Shown one piece after another: positions 26,407-36,817 of a DNA stretch of 64,000 nucleotides. The DNA is from Neodiprion pinetum. Taxonomy: Eukaryota > Arthropoda > Insecta > Hymenoptera > Diprionidae. The stretch lies in assembly GCF_021155775.2 (NCBI RefSeq), contig NC_060234.1:11893871-11957870 (forward strand), given 5' to 3'. The translations under genes and the position numbers were made by a program. The notes below the pieces were generated by a model. That model was given only the letters and a program-made list of their open reading frames with translations, had not been told where the DNA came from and searched no databases. Position 1 is the stretch's first letter. Every line of letters starts with the position of its first letter.

Positions 26407-28477
26407 TCAGTCCTGATGAAGAGATAAGTTCTCCACGGGTAAAACGCTGATCTTGACAATCGGTCGAGTAAAAGTCGATGAGGCAGTACGAAGCTTCACA
26501 ACAAGTACCAAGCCATCGGTTCCCTTGAAGACTTCAATTACTCGCGCCATGGGCCACTTGCAAGGCGGAAATTGTTCTGAGCGAATAACGCACAAGTCTC
26601 CTATATTAACGGAAGGCTTTTTAGATCGCCATTTTGGGCGCTGCTGCAACTCATGTAAGTAGTCAGACGATCAACGACGCCAGAAATGTTCGAACATTTT
26701 TCTTACATGTTACCAGCGCGCAAGTCGGTTGTCAGGAATGGAAAATACAGATGGCTCGGGCACAAGCTTGAATGGTTCTCCAATCAAAAAGTGAGCTGGT
26801 GTGAGCAAAGAGTGATTAGAGACGTCATCATTTAGGGGGCACAGAGGCCTGGAGTTCAAGCAAGCTTCTACCTGTACGAGTAAGGCCGACATCTCCTCGA
26901 AAGTAAGAGTAGACTCTCCGATGACCCGCTTGAGATGATATTTTACAGACTTTACTGCCGCTTCCCAGAGGCCTCCAAAGTGTGGAGCCGAAGGCGGACT
27001 CAATCTGCATTCGGTGCCGTCTCTTGCAAGGAGTCGAGCGATGTCGCTGCTGCTGCTTCCTGCTTCTAAGAAGAGCTTTTTAAGCTCGCAACTTGCACCT
27101 ACGAAATTTGTGTCGCAATCACCATAAAGTGTTGCGCAAATTCCTCGCCGCCCAACAAAACGACGATAAACGTCTATAAACTCCCTGGTAGAGTAGTCCG
27201 AAGTGGCTTCGAGGTGAACAGCACGTGTGGCGAAGCATACGAAGACGCAAATGTAACCCTTTCGAGGCTTGGCACCTCGACCAGCGGAAAATCGAATGTT
27301 TATTGATCCGGCGTATCCACTCCAGCATGTAAGAACGGCCGGCAGGGTCTTACTCGAGCGGCGGAAAGATCTCCCATCAGTTGAGTTGTCGGACGAGTAC
27401 ATAAGCGCCAACATTTAAGGCACTTAAAGATCAGGGTTCTGACTAGTTGACGCCCTCGGACTATCCAAACCCGTTGGCGTAAAAAATTTAAGGTAAGTTG
27501 GGTTCCGCCAAGTAAAGTTCTCTCATGAGCGTCGAGAACGATGAGACTTGCAAGTTGAGCTTGACGCGGCAATATAAGCGAATGTTTTTCATCGTCTTCG
27601 AGCAACGAGTGCATGAGTCGCCCTCGTACTCGCAGCATGTTGTGTGCGTCGATTTCCGGATTCAGCCTGATTAACGAACTCCTTCTCGGTAGCATAGAGT
27701 TGCGAGAAAGGACTCGAATTTCTTCTGAAAAATATGTTTTTTGAGCGTGCGAAACCCAAAAATAAAATGCTGCCTAGATTTGAGAGGGTGTTAAAACCAG
27801 GGCATTCGGCAGGGCTGCACGTAGACTCAACTGTTCCAGTTGCTGACCTTGGTGCTTCAACGCGATGCGATTTTTGACCCTTTCAATAAATAATTGGCAC
27901 CAGGCTGTAACGGAGAGCAGTTCGGTGAGTGAAGAATAGCGGTGTACAAGATCCCATTCTTCCGGATTTACCTTGACGACATGATTGGTGACCTTGAGTT
28001 CATCTGTGCACGTCGAATCTGGATAAATTCAGAAGCTGGCCATGGGGTCGTTAATGCGCAGAGAAAGGTTGGGCCATGAAACCACAGTGAAGATTGACTC
28101 AATTCTCGTGGAGTAGTACCTCGAGAGACGAAATCGGCAGGGTTTTCTGGCGTATTAACGTAGTGCCATGCTGCATTCGGAAGAGATGATTGAATTTCCG
28201 CTACACGGTTGGCCACGTACGGTTTCCATCGAGTTGATTGTCCCTTGATCCAAGAGAACGCAACCATAGAGTCTAGCCAGAGGTGGCAGGCTAGATTTTC
28301 TACAGCTAAAGCGGTAGCACCGTGAATCATAGTCTGATGTTTTCCACGACACGTACCGCAGGTTCCAGAAGAGCGACAATCTCGAAGCAGGTGAGTACCT
28401 AGGCAATTAAAGCACAGGCGACTAGATACAGCGAAGGCGTTTCGATCGTCAACATTTATTTCACGAAATTTGTCACA
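26407..28477 (-). pseudogene. BEL/Pao pol remnant: RNase H and integrase
   Basis: Reading from 28477 downward, the frame carries the gag CCHC tail (CFNCLGTHLLRDC). It runs directly, through a fused GATALAVENL segment, into RNase H (CHLWLDSMVAFSWIKGQ, WHYVNTPENPADFVSRG), so protease and reverse transcriptase were lost by an in-frame deletion. Integrase follows in other frames. The zinc-binding part is at about 27695-27300 (LLGGTQLTLNFLRQRVWIVRG). The core is at 27300-26710 with RAVHLE, YGDCDTNF and GGLWEAAVKSVK...LNSRPL as D-D-E region motifs. The C-terminal BEL domain is at 26649-26407 (GDLCVIRSEQFPPCKWPMARV). At least three frame changes make it inactive. Confidence 0.87.
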
Positions 28478-29197
28478 TCACGCTATGTAGTGTAACTGCT
28501 TGCAAAAGGAGCAGCATGACGACTTGACTTTAACAGTCGCCAATGTGTGTACTTTGGGTTGAGAAGCGGGCTGCCTTTTCGAAGCGTTTGTCGGCTTGTC
28601 AGCTGGAAAATTGGACAGGGTAGACAGAGTAGACTGCTCTACGTGTTCCAAAGCCTGAATACGACCTTGAAGAAAGTCGTCCAACTCTTCGTAAGTGCTC
28701 GGGCGAGTTGAAGCTCCCAGGTGTGTCTCCCAGTCTCGTCGAGTTGTCGGGTCAAATCGTGAAACTGTCAAGTAAACGAGGAGGTCGTCCCACTTATCCA
28801 CAGGACGTTTGAGAGCTGCCAGAGTTTCGACGGATTCCGTCGTGCCATCTCGGAGTGCCTTGAGCGCAGAGAAAGATTCTGAAGAAATCTTGTTTAGTTG
28901 AAACAAATTATTAAGGCACGACGTGATAATTGCGCATTGATTGTCATAGCGCGAAAGGAGCCTTTGCCAGGCACGATCGTAATTATCGTTACACACTGAA
29001 ATGCTTCCAATACATTTTTTAGCTTCACCCGTTAAGCAGGCATTGAGATAATGCAACTTGTTAACTGGCTGCAAGCTTGCGTCTTTTTCAATAAGACTCG
29101 AAAATTTATCCTTGAAAGAAGCCCACTCGGTGTACTTTCCTGAGAATGAGGGGAGAGAAATCGGAGGTAGCTTTCGGTGAGACGACGGCGCTGTATG
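28478..29197 (-). pseudogene. BEL/Pao gag, main part
   Basis: The minus-strand frame reads PPISLPSFSGKYTEWASF, NKLHYLNACLTGEAK and YDRAWQRLLSRYDNQ, the signature of BEL/Pao gag. It ends CSFCKQLHYIA followed by a TGA (28478-28480) that interrupts the Cys-rich tail. The 5' end of the gag continues at 31630-31540 on the far side of the gypsy insertion: the codons ...AAAGSDGH there join HTAPSSHRK here across the GTGTC duplication. Confidence 0.87.
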
Positions 29198-29202
29198 GTG
29201 TC

Positions 29203-31534
29203 TGTGATGTATGTGAGTAAGGTAGTACGGCATACGCTATTGTGCGTATGCGAGTTTGCGCGAGTATGCACGTATGTTGGTATGTGTGATTATACTCTGC
29301 GTGTGACTCCGGTGCGCGGGCCAAGCACTCGGTCTTGGGCGCTCGTGTGAATGCCATGCCGGCTTCCACGCTTCCTATTGTACTCACTGGTATATATCAT
29401 TTGTGTCCTTATAATCATACTTATAAATAAACTTACTACGTTTAATCTTATTTCCTGTGTATATTGATTGTTATATCAACATATAAATATACCACAGTTG
29501 GCGACGAGGATGGGATTGGTGTACGCGTGTGAAAAGTAAAGTAGGAGAACACGTGTTCGAAAGAGGTTAGGAAGTGAAAATACGTAAGCGCCAAGACGTT
29601 AAAAATCATAAGAGTCCGCGTAAGTACAGATTAGAAGTGCGGTACGCGTATTTCGTCGAAAATCGATATATTTTCGCGAAAGAAGTGTGAAATTTTCGAT
29701 TGTAAAAAGACGCGATCGAATGGAAAAGCAAACGTATAAGAGACGATTGCTTACTGAAACCGTTACTAATGAGTGGTAGTGACGACGAAAAAAAGGGGTC
29801 AACGGTAGGATGGGTGTACAAACTCGATACGAAGAGTGTAGTTGAAGAGTTTCAAAAACGTAGCATTACCGTTGACATATCTAAAACGCTTGCAACCTTA
29901 AGTAAAGAATTAAAAGAAGTCGTAAGGCAAGAGATAGAAGCACGAGAAGCCGCGAAAACTGAAAAGAAAACCGACGCGAGTGGGGTGTTAGAAAAAGACA
30001 ATTCGGAACTAAACGCGAGTAACGAGTCGTTCGAGTCCGCGGAAGGCACCGAAAGTACGAAAAACGAAACGGAAAAGGTGCTCCGAAACGTGTCCGCCGA
30101 CGACACAAAGAAAGGAAGTGACATAGGTGCTCCGAACGCCGAGTCCGACGACGACGACAACATGGCGGGAGACAACAATAAGCTGGAATTCTGTTTGGGA
30201 AAAGACGATTGGGACCTGTTCGTTGAGAGATTGGAATTGCTGTTTGCGATGAAGGATATTGCGGAAAATAAGCAACACATTTGGTTGCTAACAAGGTTGG
30301 ACGAAGAGGCGTACAAGCTGGCAAAGAGCTTGTGTGCTCCAATCTTGCCGAAAGACAAAAAGTATGCCGATTTAAAAACGCTAATGCAAGGGCACCTAAA
30401 GCCGAAGCCATCGGAAGTGATGGAACGGTGTACCTTCGCGCAGGCAAAGCAGCGGCAGAACGAGTCAGTCGCCGAATTTGAAGCGAGGTTAAGGAGGCTT
30501 GCTTTAAACTGTAATTTCACAAGTTTAGATACGGCACTAAGAGATCAATTTGTAGTAGGGATTTGAGATGAAGAGACTCGTATCTCACTTTTTAGAGACC
30601 CCAAATTAACGTTCGCGAATGCGTTAAAAGAAGCAGTCGCACGGGAGTCTGCTGTGAAAAACGCCACAGATGCAACGTGCGCGTTAGACAAGAAAAATAC
30701 GCAAAGAGAGGTGTTTGCTTTTCGTGGTAATCCAAAAGGCGGGAAGCAAAGGTCGAAGCAGCACCAGCAACGGAGAGAAAAGCCGAGCAACGCGCAGCGC
30801 GACCGAAGAGAGAAAAATACAAACAGTGGGTGTTTCTGCTGCGGAAAAGCGAACCACGTTCGCGCCGAGTGCCGACACAGGGATAAGAGGTGCAACTTCT
30901 GCAAAACAATTGGTCATCTAGAGGGCGTCTGCTATAAGAAGAAGGAGCAGCAGCCGGAAGGGAGCAGCGTACACAAGCTGGACGAAAGCAGCCGCTCCGA
31001 AGAAGAAGAACAGCGCAGCCACGAGGACGAGTTCTACAGTATCGACGTAGTCAACAACGGGCATGAGTATGTGTATGCGAACGCGTGTGTGAGTGAGAGC
31101 GGCGCGCGCGCGGAGCCGATGAATGTTGACTTGTGTGTAAACGGAAAGAATGTTAGCATGGAATTGGATACTGGCACGTTCGCAACGGTAATTTCCGAGT
31201 CAGAGAAAAATAAGTTTTTCAAAAATGAAAAAATAATTAAAACGGATGTCAAACTGCGCACGTATGATGACAAGGTTTTGCGTCCGCTCGGTAAACTAGT
31301 AGACTTACAAGTTAAATTCAATGGTAAAGAGCGCACGCTGAACTGTTTTGTATTACCAGGTGACGGGCCGATGCTCATTGGTAGGCAATGGTTAGCAGCA
31401 CACGGGTGCTGGCCATTGACGTTAGAAAAAGATAATGGAAAAGGTCATTTTTTAAATAAAATTAACTTAGAAAAAATTAAAGAGTATTTTTTTGAGAAGT
31501 ATAAATTGTTATATCAACATATAAATATACCACA
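29203..31534 (+). mobile_element. truncated Ty3/gypsy LTR element (gag-protease only)
   Basis: The 5' LTR (29203-29496) begins TGTGATGTATG and ends ATACCACA, with a TATAAATAAA-type signal near 29425. A primer-binding-type sequence TTGGCGACGAGGATGGG follows at once. The 3' LTR survives only as its last 30 bp (31505-31534). A 5-bp duplication GTGTC flanks the element (29198-29202 and 31535-31539), and the flanks rejoin the BEL gag in frame. One deletion removed reverse transcriptase, RNase H, integrase and most of the 3' LTR. Confidence 0.87.
29769..31504 (+). pseudogene. gypsy gag-protease polyprotein remnant
   Basis: The single frame starts at ATG 29769 and is interrupted by one TGA (30564-30566), after which the same frame continues. 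The order is an acidic N-terminal region, capsid-like helices (DWDLFVERLELLFAMKDI, ESVAEFEARLRRLA), two zinc knuckles (CFCCGKANHVRAEC and CNFCKTIGHLEGVC) and an aspartic protease with the DTG active site (SMELDTGTFATVIS) and LIGRQWL flap-side motif. The frame runs into the 3' LTR remnant, so it stops just where reverse transcriptase should begin. Long frames on the opposite strand over this gene are shadows of its codon bias. Confidence 0.9.
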
Positions 31535-31539
31535 GTGTC

Positions 31540-31714
31540 CATCGCTGCCGGCGGCTGCAGTGGGTTGGTCTTCGAGCTCCAACTTCGCGTCGAGAAAGAA
31601 AGATGTTTGCTCGAAATAAGTTTCTTCCGCTTGGGTGTATGTGTGCGTGAGAGACCGAGTGTAACGTATGTATGTGTTGTAAATAAGAATAAGTTTAGCG
31701 ATGATTCCGGAACA
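31540..31714 (-). repeat. BEL 5' LTR remnant fused to gag N-terminal codons
   Basis: On the minus strand, 31714 to about 31620 matches the start of the other BEL LTR (TGTTCCGGAATCATCGCTA...). The sequence then switches to gag-like codons (EETYFEQTSFFLDAKLE) without the remaining LTR, primer site or leader. The switch is at ACACCCAA and marks a deletion. Confidence 0.75.
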
Positions 31715-32917
31715 GGAGGATTGGGGGTGTCGCATAAAATCAAGGCATTGTGTTGTGACACAACTCCGTATAATTTAGGTATTCTCAATGGTGCTGCAAT
31801 AAACTTGGAACAATTATTAGAAAGCGAAATTTTATATCTTCAGTGCCGGCATCATATTTACGAGTTGATTATAAAAAGTGTGTTTGATAAAAAAATGCCT
31901 CAGACTTGCGGTCCAAATGCTGAGATTTTCAAAAGATTCCAAAATACATGGAAAGGTTTGGATACAACCAACTACTTGAGTGGATTAGCCGACGAAACGG
32001 TAAAGAATGCATTGGAAAGCCATGTTAAAAACATTCTGTTATTTGTGGATGAAATGCTGAAGGTAAATCATCCACGTAATGATTATAAAAAACTGTTGGA
32101 ACTGACAAGAGTGTTTTGCGGTGTTATTCCGCTTCATGAGGTCAAGTTCAAACATCCAGGGGCATTTCACCATGCTCGCTGGATGTCAAAGGCGATATAT
32201 TACCTAAAAATTTTTTTGTTTCGTTCACAATTTCGGTTGACAGCGAAAGAAAAGAAAGCTCTTTTAGAAATATGCATTTTCATTGTGATAATATATGTAA
32301 GAGCGTGGTTTACAGCGCCTCTAGCGCCTCAAGCGCCGAACCGTGATTTACAGTTTTTAAAAAAATTACACAATTACAAATCTATTGATTTCAAAGTGTC
32401 TCAAATAACACTTAGAAAATTTGGTCATCACTTGTGGTATCTCACTCCAGAGGCAGTTGCAATGTCTTTTTTTGATGCAGAATTGTCGAATGATATGAAG
32501 AAAAAGATGGTAACAAAAATGAAAATTAGTGAAGATGAAGAATGGTGTGAAAATAATTGGAAAAAAATCGTTATCATTCTGAAGATATTGAAAAGTTATA
32601 TGATAGAGAAATTGATGATTTGATTAGTTCGGAGTCACTAAAATTTTTCGAGAGGTTTGAAATTAACACTGATTTTCTGCAGAAAGATCCTGAAATTTGG
32701 GTTCAAGACGAAAATTTTCAGACAGGTCTCAAAATTGTCAAAGGATTAAAAATTATCAACGATACAGCAGAAAGAGCTGTAAGTTTGGTATAAGGCTATG
32801 TAAATATCTTATCAAGGGACGAAGAACAAAAGCTTTTTTTAATGCGAGTATTGTCAGACTTTAAAAAAAAAATTCCTGACTGTACAAAACGAATAGTTAT
32901 GAGAGAATTTGTATAAA

Positions 32918-34185
32918 AATTCGAAGTGATTGTATCTGTAAGTATATAATGATGGTTTGTTCATTTTAGTAATAAAGAAATTTTATTTATAACTGTATTT
33001 TTTACTATCTATTCTAATATATTTAGGGGGGGGGGTAAGGGTTTCAGCGTAAAAAAAAAAACACTTTTCCTGTGAGTTTTTTTAAAAGTATGCATTGAGC
33101 AAATTAAGTCAAACCTTTTGTACATTATTAAGTATACTTTTAACAATATTCTGTAATTTTTTATGCGGAAATATTGAAGAACAAGCCGGTGACAGAGCTT
33201 GCCCCAGAACGTCTTAGAAAAAAATAATTTGCGGTGTTCACTATATCTCGGTCGGAAATTATCTGAAATCAAATACCATTAAAATTTAATCAGAGTATCA
33301 TTAAATCCTCCCCCCAACGTTCTATGATTTTTTTTTTTCATTCAAAAATTTTTGGTGGCCATCTAAAGTGTAAACTGCTATTTTCCACGAAAAATTCCGC
33401 CATTTTGTGGGTAGGAAATCCTCTTAATGTAAAAAAAAATTTTTGACTCAACGTTGGGGGAAGGTATTTTATATGTAGAAAATGTGTACCAAGTTTGAAA
33501 TGAATCGGTAAAGTAGTTTTTAAATGGCACTGAACACGGACTTTGAAAAAGTAGTTTTGAGAAAAAATCCCAAGCGCACGATCGAACGTGCAACGACAAA
33601 CTGACGCTCGTCTCTCGTTTTAAAATATTGTACAGTGTATAGTATACATACAAATATAAAATATGTATTTATGGCGTTACTTACCTGTCTGTACTAAATA
33701 AAATATTCTCGAAACAGGATAATGTACCAGAACGATAGAAGTGAATAAGCTGTGTACCTGCTGTCAGAGCTATAGTGTTAAACGGCAGGAGACTAACTAG
33801 ACAATAACTTCAAGAGTTTTGCTCAGATCGACTCAAAATTTTGGGAATATATTCTTGAAATATTTAACAGTAAGATAAGACAAAAAAACAAAATTCGATT
33901 TTTCGAAAATGCAAACCCTTATTCCCTCCTTAAGAATTACATAAATACTCCTATTCGATACTATACGATTGATTTTACTATTTCTGGTATCTATTATTGT
34001 AAGAATAGGTTACTTATCTCGAATGAGTCAAGAAAACAATAAATAAAAATTTGGCCGATTTAATCGCAACGCTATGTCAATTGCGTAATTTTTATATAAG
34101 GCTACGATTTGTATGTGGCGCGCAGACACTTTCTCCAAGATGGCTGCAATGGCTAATTCCCCTTTCGTCTTTCACCGCACGCCTC
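32918..34185. other. no gene; small inverted repeat
   Basis: AT-rich sequence with G- or C-homopolymer runs. CCTCCCCCCAACGTT near 33307 and AACGTTGGGGGAAGG near 33451 form an inverted pair around 150 bp, possibly a small MITE. No family-bearing frame was found. Confidence 0.4.
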
Positions 34186-34332
34186 CACGGTGTAAAAATG
34201 AGAGGTGGTCCGAGTGCCCTATACTCCCTGTGTTGAGCTCTGTGACTATTATGTCTTAATACGGCGAAAATTCGCCAGGGACCTCATGCGTCAGTGAGGA
34301 TGAGGTAAACAATAATGGCAGCGATCTAGCAG

Positions 34333-34800
34333 CACAAAGTCCCTAGATTATACATTATACACGCGTGTGCCAGTTTTTCTCACTATAACGTGCGCAAAAA
34401 TATTCTATGCGCGTTCGCCCAAAAAATATCAAACTTACATTACCGCATTAACCAGTTTTGACCAATCTTGCTCAATTTTTTGAGGTTAAGCATTAACGAG
34501 GTGCGCCCTTAATGTCCTGACGTTCACGAAATAAATAGAAGCACGTATATTTTTGAGGTTAATCATTGTGACAGGTCAGGAATCGGAACCACACCGGATG
34601 ATTTCCATTTAGAGCACAGTGTGACACAGTGTACAAATTTCTATTGTAAGCGGCCAATCCGGGCAAAGGAATAGACCAGAAATGTTTACACCGTGTCATA
34701 TTGTGCTCTAAATGGAAAGCATCCATTGTCATACGAAACTTTTTGCGCTTTCTCACTAATTTTTTTGCCCACGCGTGTCTGTATAATTTAGGGATCTTGT
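34333..34800. mobile_element. MITE, 468 bp, with 8-bp target duplication
   Basis: The ends CACAAAGTCCCTAGATTATAC and, inverted, ACAAGATCCCTAAATTATAC open arms of about 55 bp sharing ACGCGTG and GCGCAAAAA. An inner hairpin (TTTCCATTTAGAGCACA against its inverse) lies at about 34597-34725. The flanks are a perfect TCTAGCAG duplication (34325-34332, 34801-34808). It is inserted inside the P-like element. Confidence 0.82.
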
Positions 34801-34968
34801 TCTAGCAGACAGTATTCACGAAAGTTTGACGTTCGCATGTGGAAAATCCAATCTGCTGCTAAGATTACATGGGTACATTAATATTTGACAAAAGACAATA
34901 ATCGTATGATGAATGTAATATAAAAAATAAAATAATAAATAATATAAAATGCAATAAAATACATATAC

Positions 34969-35247
34969 TGTTACAAAGGGTGAACTTACCTGTTTTGCTC
35001 TCTTCTTAATGATCTATTAGTCATCATAGATAAAAGACGTTTATAAACCTCTTATGTCTTTCAAAAGAATAAGGTTGCTACATCGACCAACATTATTGTA
35101 AAAACAGTTTTTTTTCAGAGTTAAAACCAGAAACACGTACCCTGCAATTAAAGCTTTTTCTCAACATTTTATTTACGCCTTTGATTTTGGCTTGATAATC
35201 AAACTCACGAATCCATATTTATTTCCGTAACATCCAAGAACGTAACA
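34969..35247 (+). repeat. 5' LTR of the kinase-bearing retrotransposon
   Basis: It begins TGTTACAAAGGGTGAA and is taken to end at AACGTAACA, just before TGGTGTCAGAAGTGGG, a sequence of the kind seen at gypsy primer-binding sites (35249-35264). The matching copy is at 42224-42492. Confidence 0.88.
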
Positions 35248-35312
35248 CTGGTGTCAGAAGTGGGATTAGGAGTTTCAATCGAGTCAATTCGGTGCGTGAA
35301 ATTTTAATAATT

Positions 35313-36770
35313 ATGAGCAATAGTCGTATGACACGCTCTCAGCGACGGGAAAGTGGCGGAGAAGAAATTACAGAAAATCCGCGAGTCCCTGAAGCAGGAT
35401 CGACACCTTCAGTGGACCCTCTTCCCGTGCCTTCGGTGGCCTCATTCTCTCAAATCGATCTCCTAAGATTAATGAATCAACAACAAGAAGCCGCCGAACG
35501 ACATCAACGACAGCTTCTGAATACAGCTAAACAACAACAAGAAGCCGCTGTACGACAACAACAACAACTTGTCCAGTTGCTTCAAGAGCAACAAGAATAG
35601 CGAGAACGTTCGGAAACGAGTCTACATGACCTGCTCCGGACGACTGTGGCGGCCCTTCAATCCGTACATCAAATGAACGGCTGTGGAGAACCGGCCGTCA
35701 CTTCTCGGGGTTCCAGAGTAGCTACTCCGCTTCCCTCTCTTATTCCCTTTCCCACTGTTCGGGAAGTCCAACATCCAGATCGATCCCAGGATGTTCACGA
35801 CACAAGGTCTGTGCTTCTTATTGGGGAGATAGACAATTCCCCAATTTGTAGATCAAGGGTAGAAAACGAGGTTGGCTTTTCCGAGCCTCGGTCTCATGTT
35901 CAGCTACGTTATTCTCGTTTGAATCAATTAAATAATTCCAGAATTCCTGGGGTTTCTTCTCGAATATTCGGGAAACCTTTTTGTTCTCTAAAACCGCCTG
36001 TTTTTGATGGAAAAATTCCATGGGCTGAGTATGACAGACAATTCAATACAATAGCAAAATATAACCAGTGGGACTCCGCCATGAAGGCTCACAGCCTTGC
36101 CTCTTGCCTTCGAGCTCCCGCTTTAAATGTATTGACAGCATTGTCAGAGGAAGAAATTTTCGATTATGATGAACTTAGCTCCGCGCTTAGATTGAGATAC
36201 GGAAATGACCATCTGACGAAACTGTACACAGCTCAATTACAGACCAGGAGAGAAGGACGAGACGAAGACCTCGCGTCACTTAGCCAAGATATTGAACGGC
36301 TTTCTCGTGTAGCTTTACCAGATCACGAGCCGTCTCGTAATTTATTAGCGACTCAAGCTTTTCTAAACGCAATTAGCAATCCGGAAATCAAAATGGCTGT
36401 TGGAACATCAGGTTAAACTTCCCTGCGAGAGGCAACGGCCAAAGCTCTCGAGGTGGAGGCCATGGGAAAGCAATATTTCGGGTCAGGCAAACTTCGTCAA
36501 ATTGAGGTGACCAAAGATACCTCAGAAAGACGAAAACAAGGGCGCTCGGAAAAGACCAAACCACAGAATTATAGAAATAAAAATAGTAATGATAATTTTG
36601 AACGAGGAAATCGTGGTTTTCTTCAAAATCAGAATAACAGACACGAAATTAAGAGCGTAATTGCGTCCGATCAAACTGTATTGTCTCGCTTATTTTGTAA
36701 AAAAATTGGTCATGATGTGACCATTGTTTTTTTGTTTAAGAAAATTACTAGAGAAGCGATGCAAAATTGA
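35313..36770 (+). pseudogene. gag of the kinase-bearing gypsy element
   Basis: One frame runs from the ATG at 35313 to 36770 with in-frame stops TAG (35598-35600) and TAA (36414-36416). It begins MSNSRMTRSQRR, then has two Gln-rich stretches (RQLLNTAKQQQEAA, QQQQLVQLLQEQQE). A capsid-like region follows with KPPVFDGKIPWAEYDRQF, MKAHSLASCLRAPA and LRLRYGNDHLTKLYTAQL. The tail is basic. A zinc-knuckle relic (LFCKKIGHDVTIV) has lost two of its expected Cys. It would package the element RNA; the copy is dead. Confidence 0.85.
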
Positions 36771-36817
36771 AATCCCAACTCCTATAATTGGCGGAAAAAA
36801 GATATAGAAATTAGGGA

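Larger units (their letters stand above)
23611..31714 (-). mobile_element. BEL/Pao LTR retrotransposon, itself carrying two insertions
   Basis: The ends are TG...CA LTR ends (read on plus: TGTAATGAGT at the left, TTCCGGAACA at the right). They are flanked by the 5-bp duplication GGAGG (23606-23610 and 31715-31719), and the flanks rejoin the hAT-like transposase. Coding is on the minus strand: gag, then RNase H, then integrase. Protease and most of reverse transcriptase are deleted. The 5' LTR (right side) keeps only about its first 95 bp before running straight into gag codons, so the rest of the LTR and the primer-binding site are also lost. Later insertions: a pogo element in the 3' LTR and a gypsy element in gag. 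Confidence 0.85.
22288..32917 (+). pseudogene. hAT-like transposase-derived gene, split by nested insertions
   Basis: The two halves are 22288-23610 and 31720-32917. The N-terminal half (MSSSATILEN...; KLETLSEDWRILQK; later FDIAHAQVDDM) has an intron of about 245 bp (GTAAGT near 22827 to TTTTAG at 23069). It ends in a catalytic-type block VLHWDGKL...DRLPVLISDG. The C-terminal half opens with IKALCCDTTPYN and LQCRHHIYEL. This resembles the second acidic residue and CxxH motif of hAT-type RNase H folds, and the half ends with INDTAERAVSLV. From memory, similar proteins are widespread in arthropod genomes; the exact family name is uncertain. Lesions: frameshifts near 22565, near 23240 and near 32560, a TAA near 22695, a TAG at 23536, a TAA near 32793, and a one-base homopolymer loss after the insertion point. 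A BEL element sits exactly at GGAGG between the halves. Confidence 0.7.

Noticed and set aside
29852..30520. Long minus-strand frames (up to 222 codons) over the gypsy gag
   Set aside because: They are shadows of the biased gag codons on the plus strand; Ser/Phe/Leu-rich with no family signature.
31535..32623. A 362-codon plus-strand frame read as one gene
   Set aside because: Its first 60 codons or so are antisense BEL gag and LTR; only the part after 31719 belongs to the hAT-like transposase.
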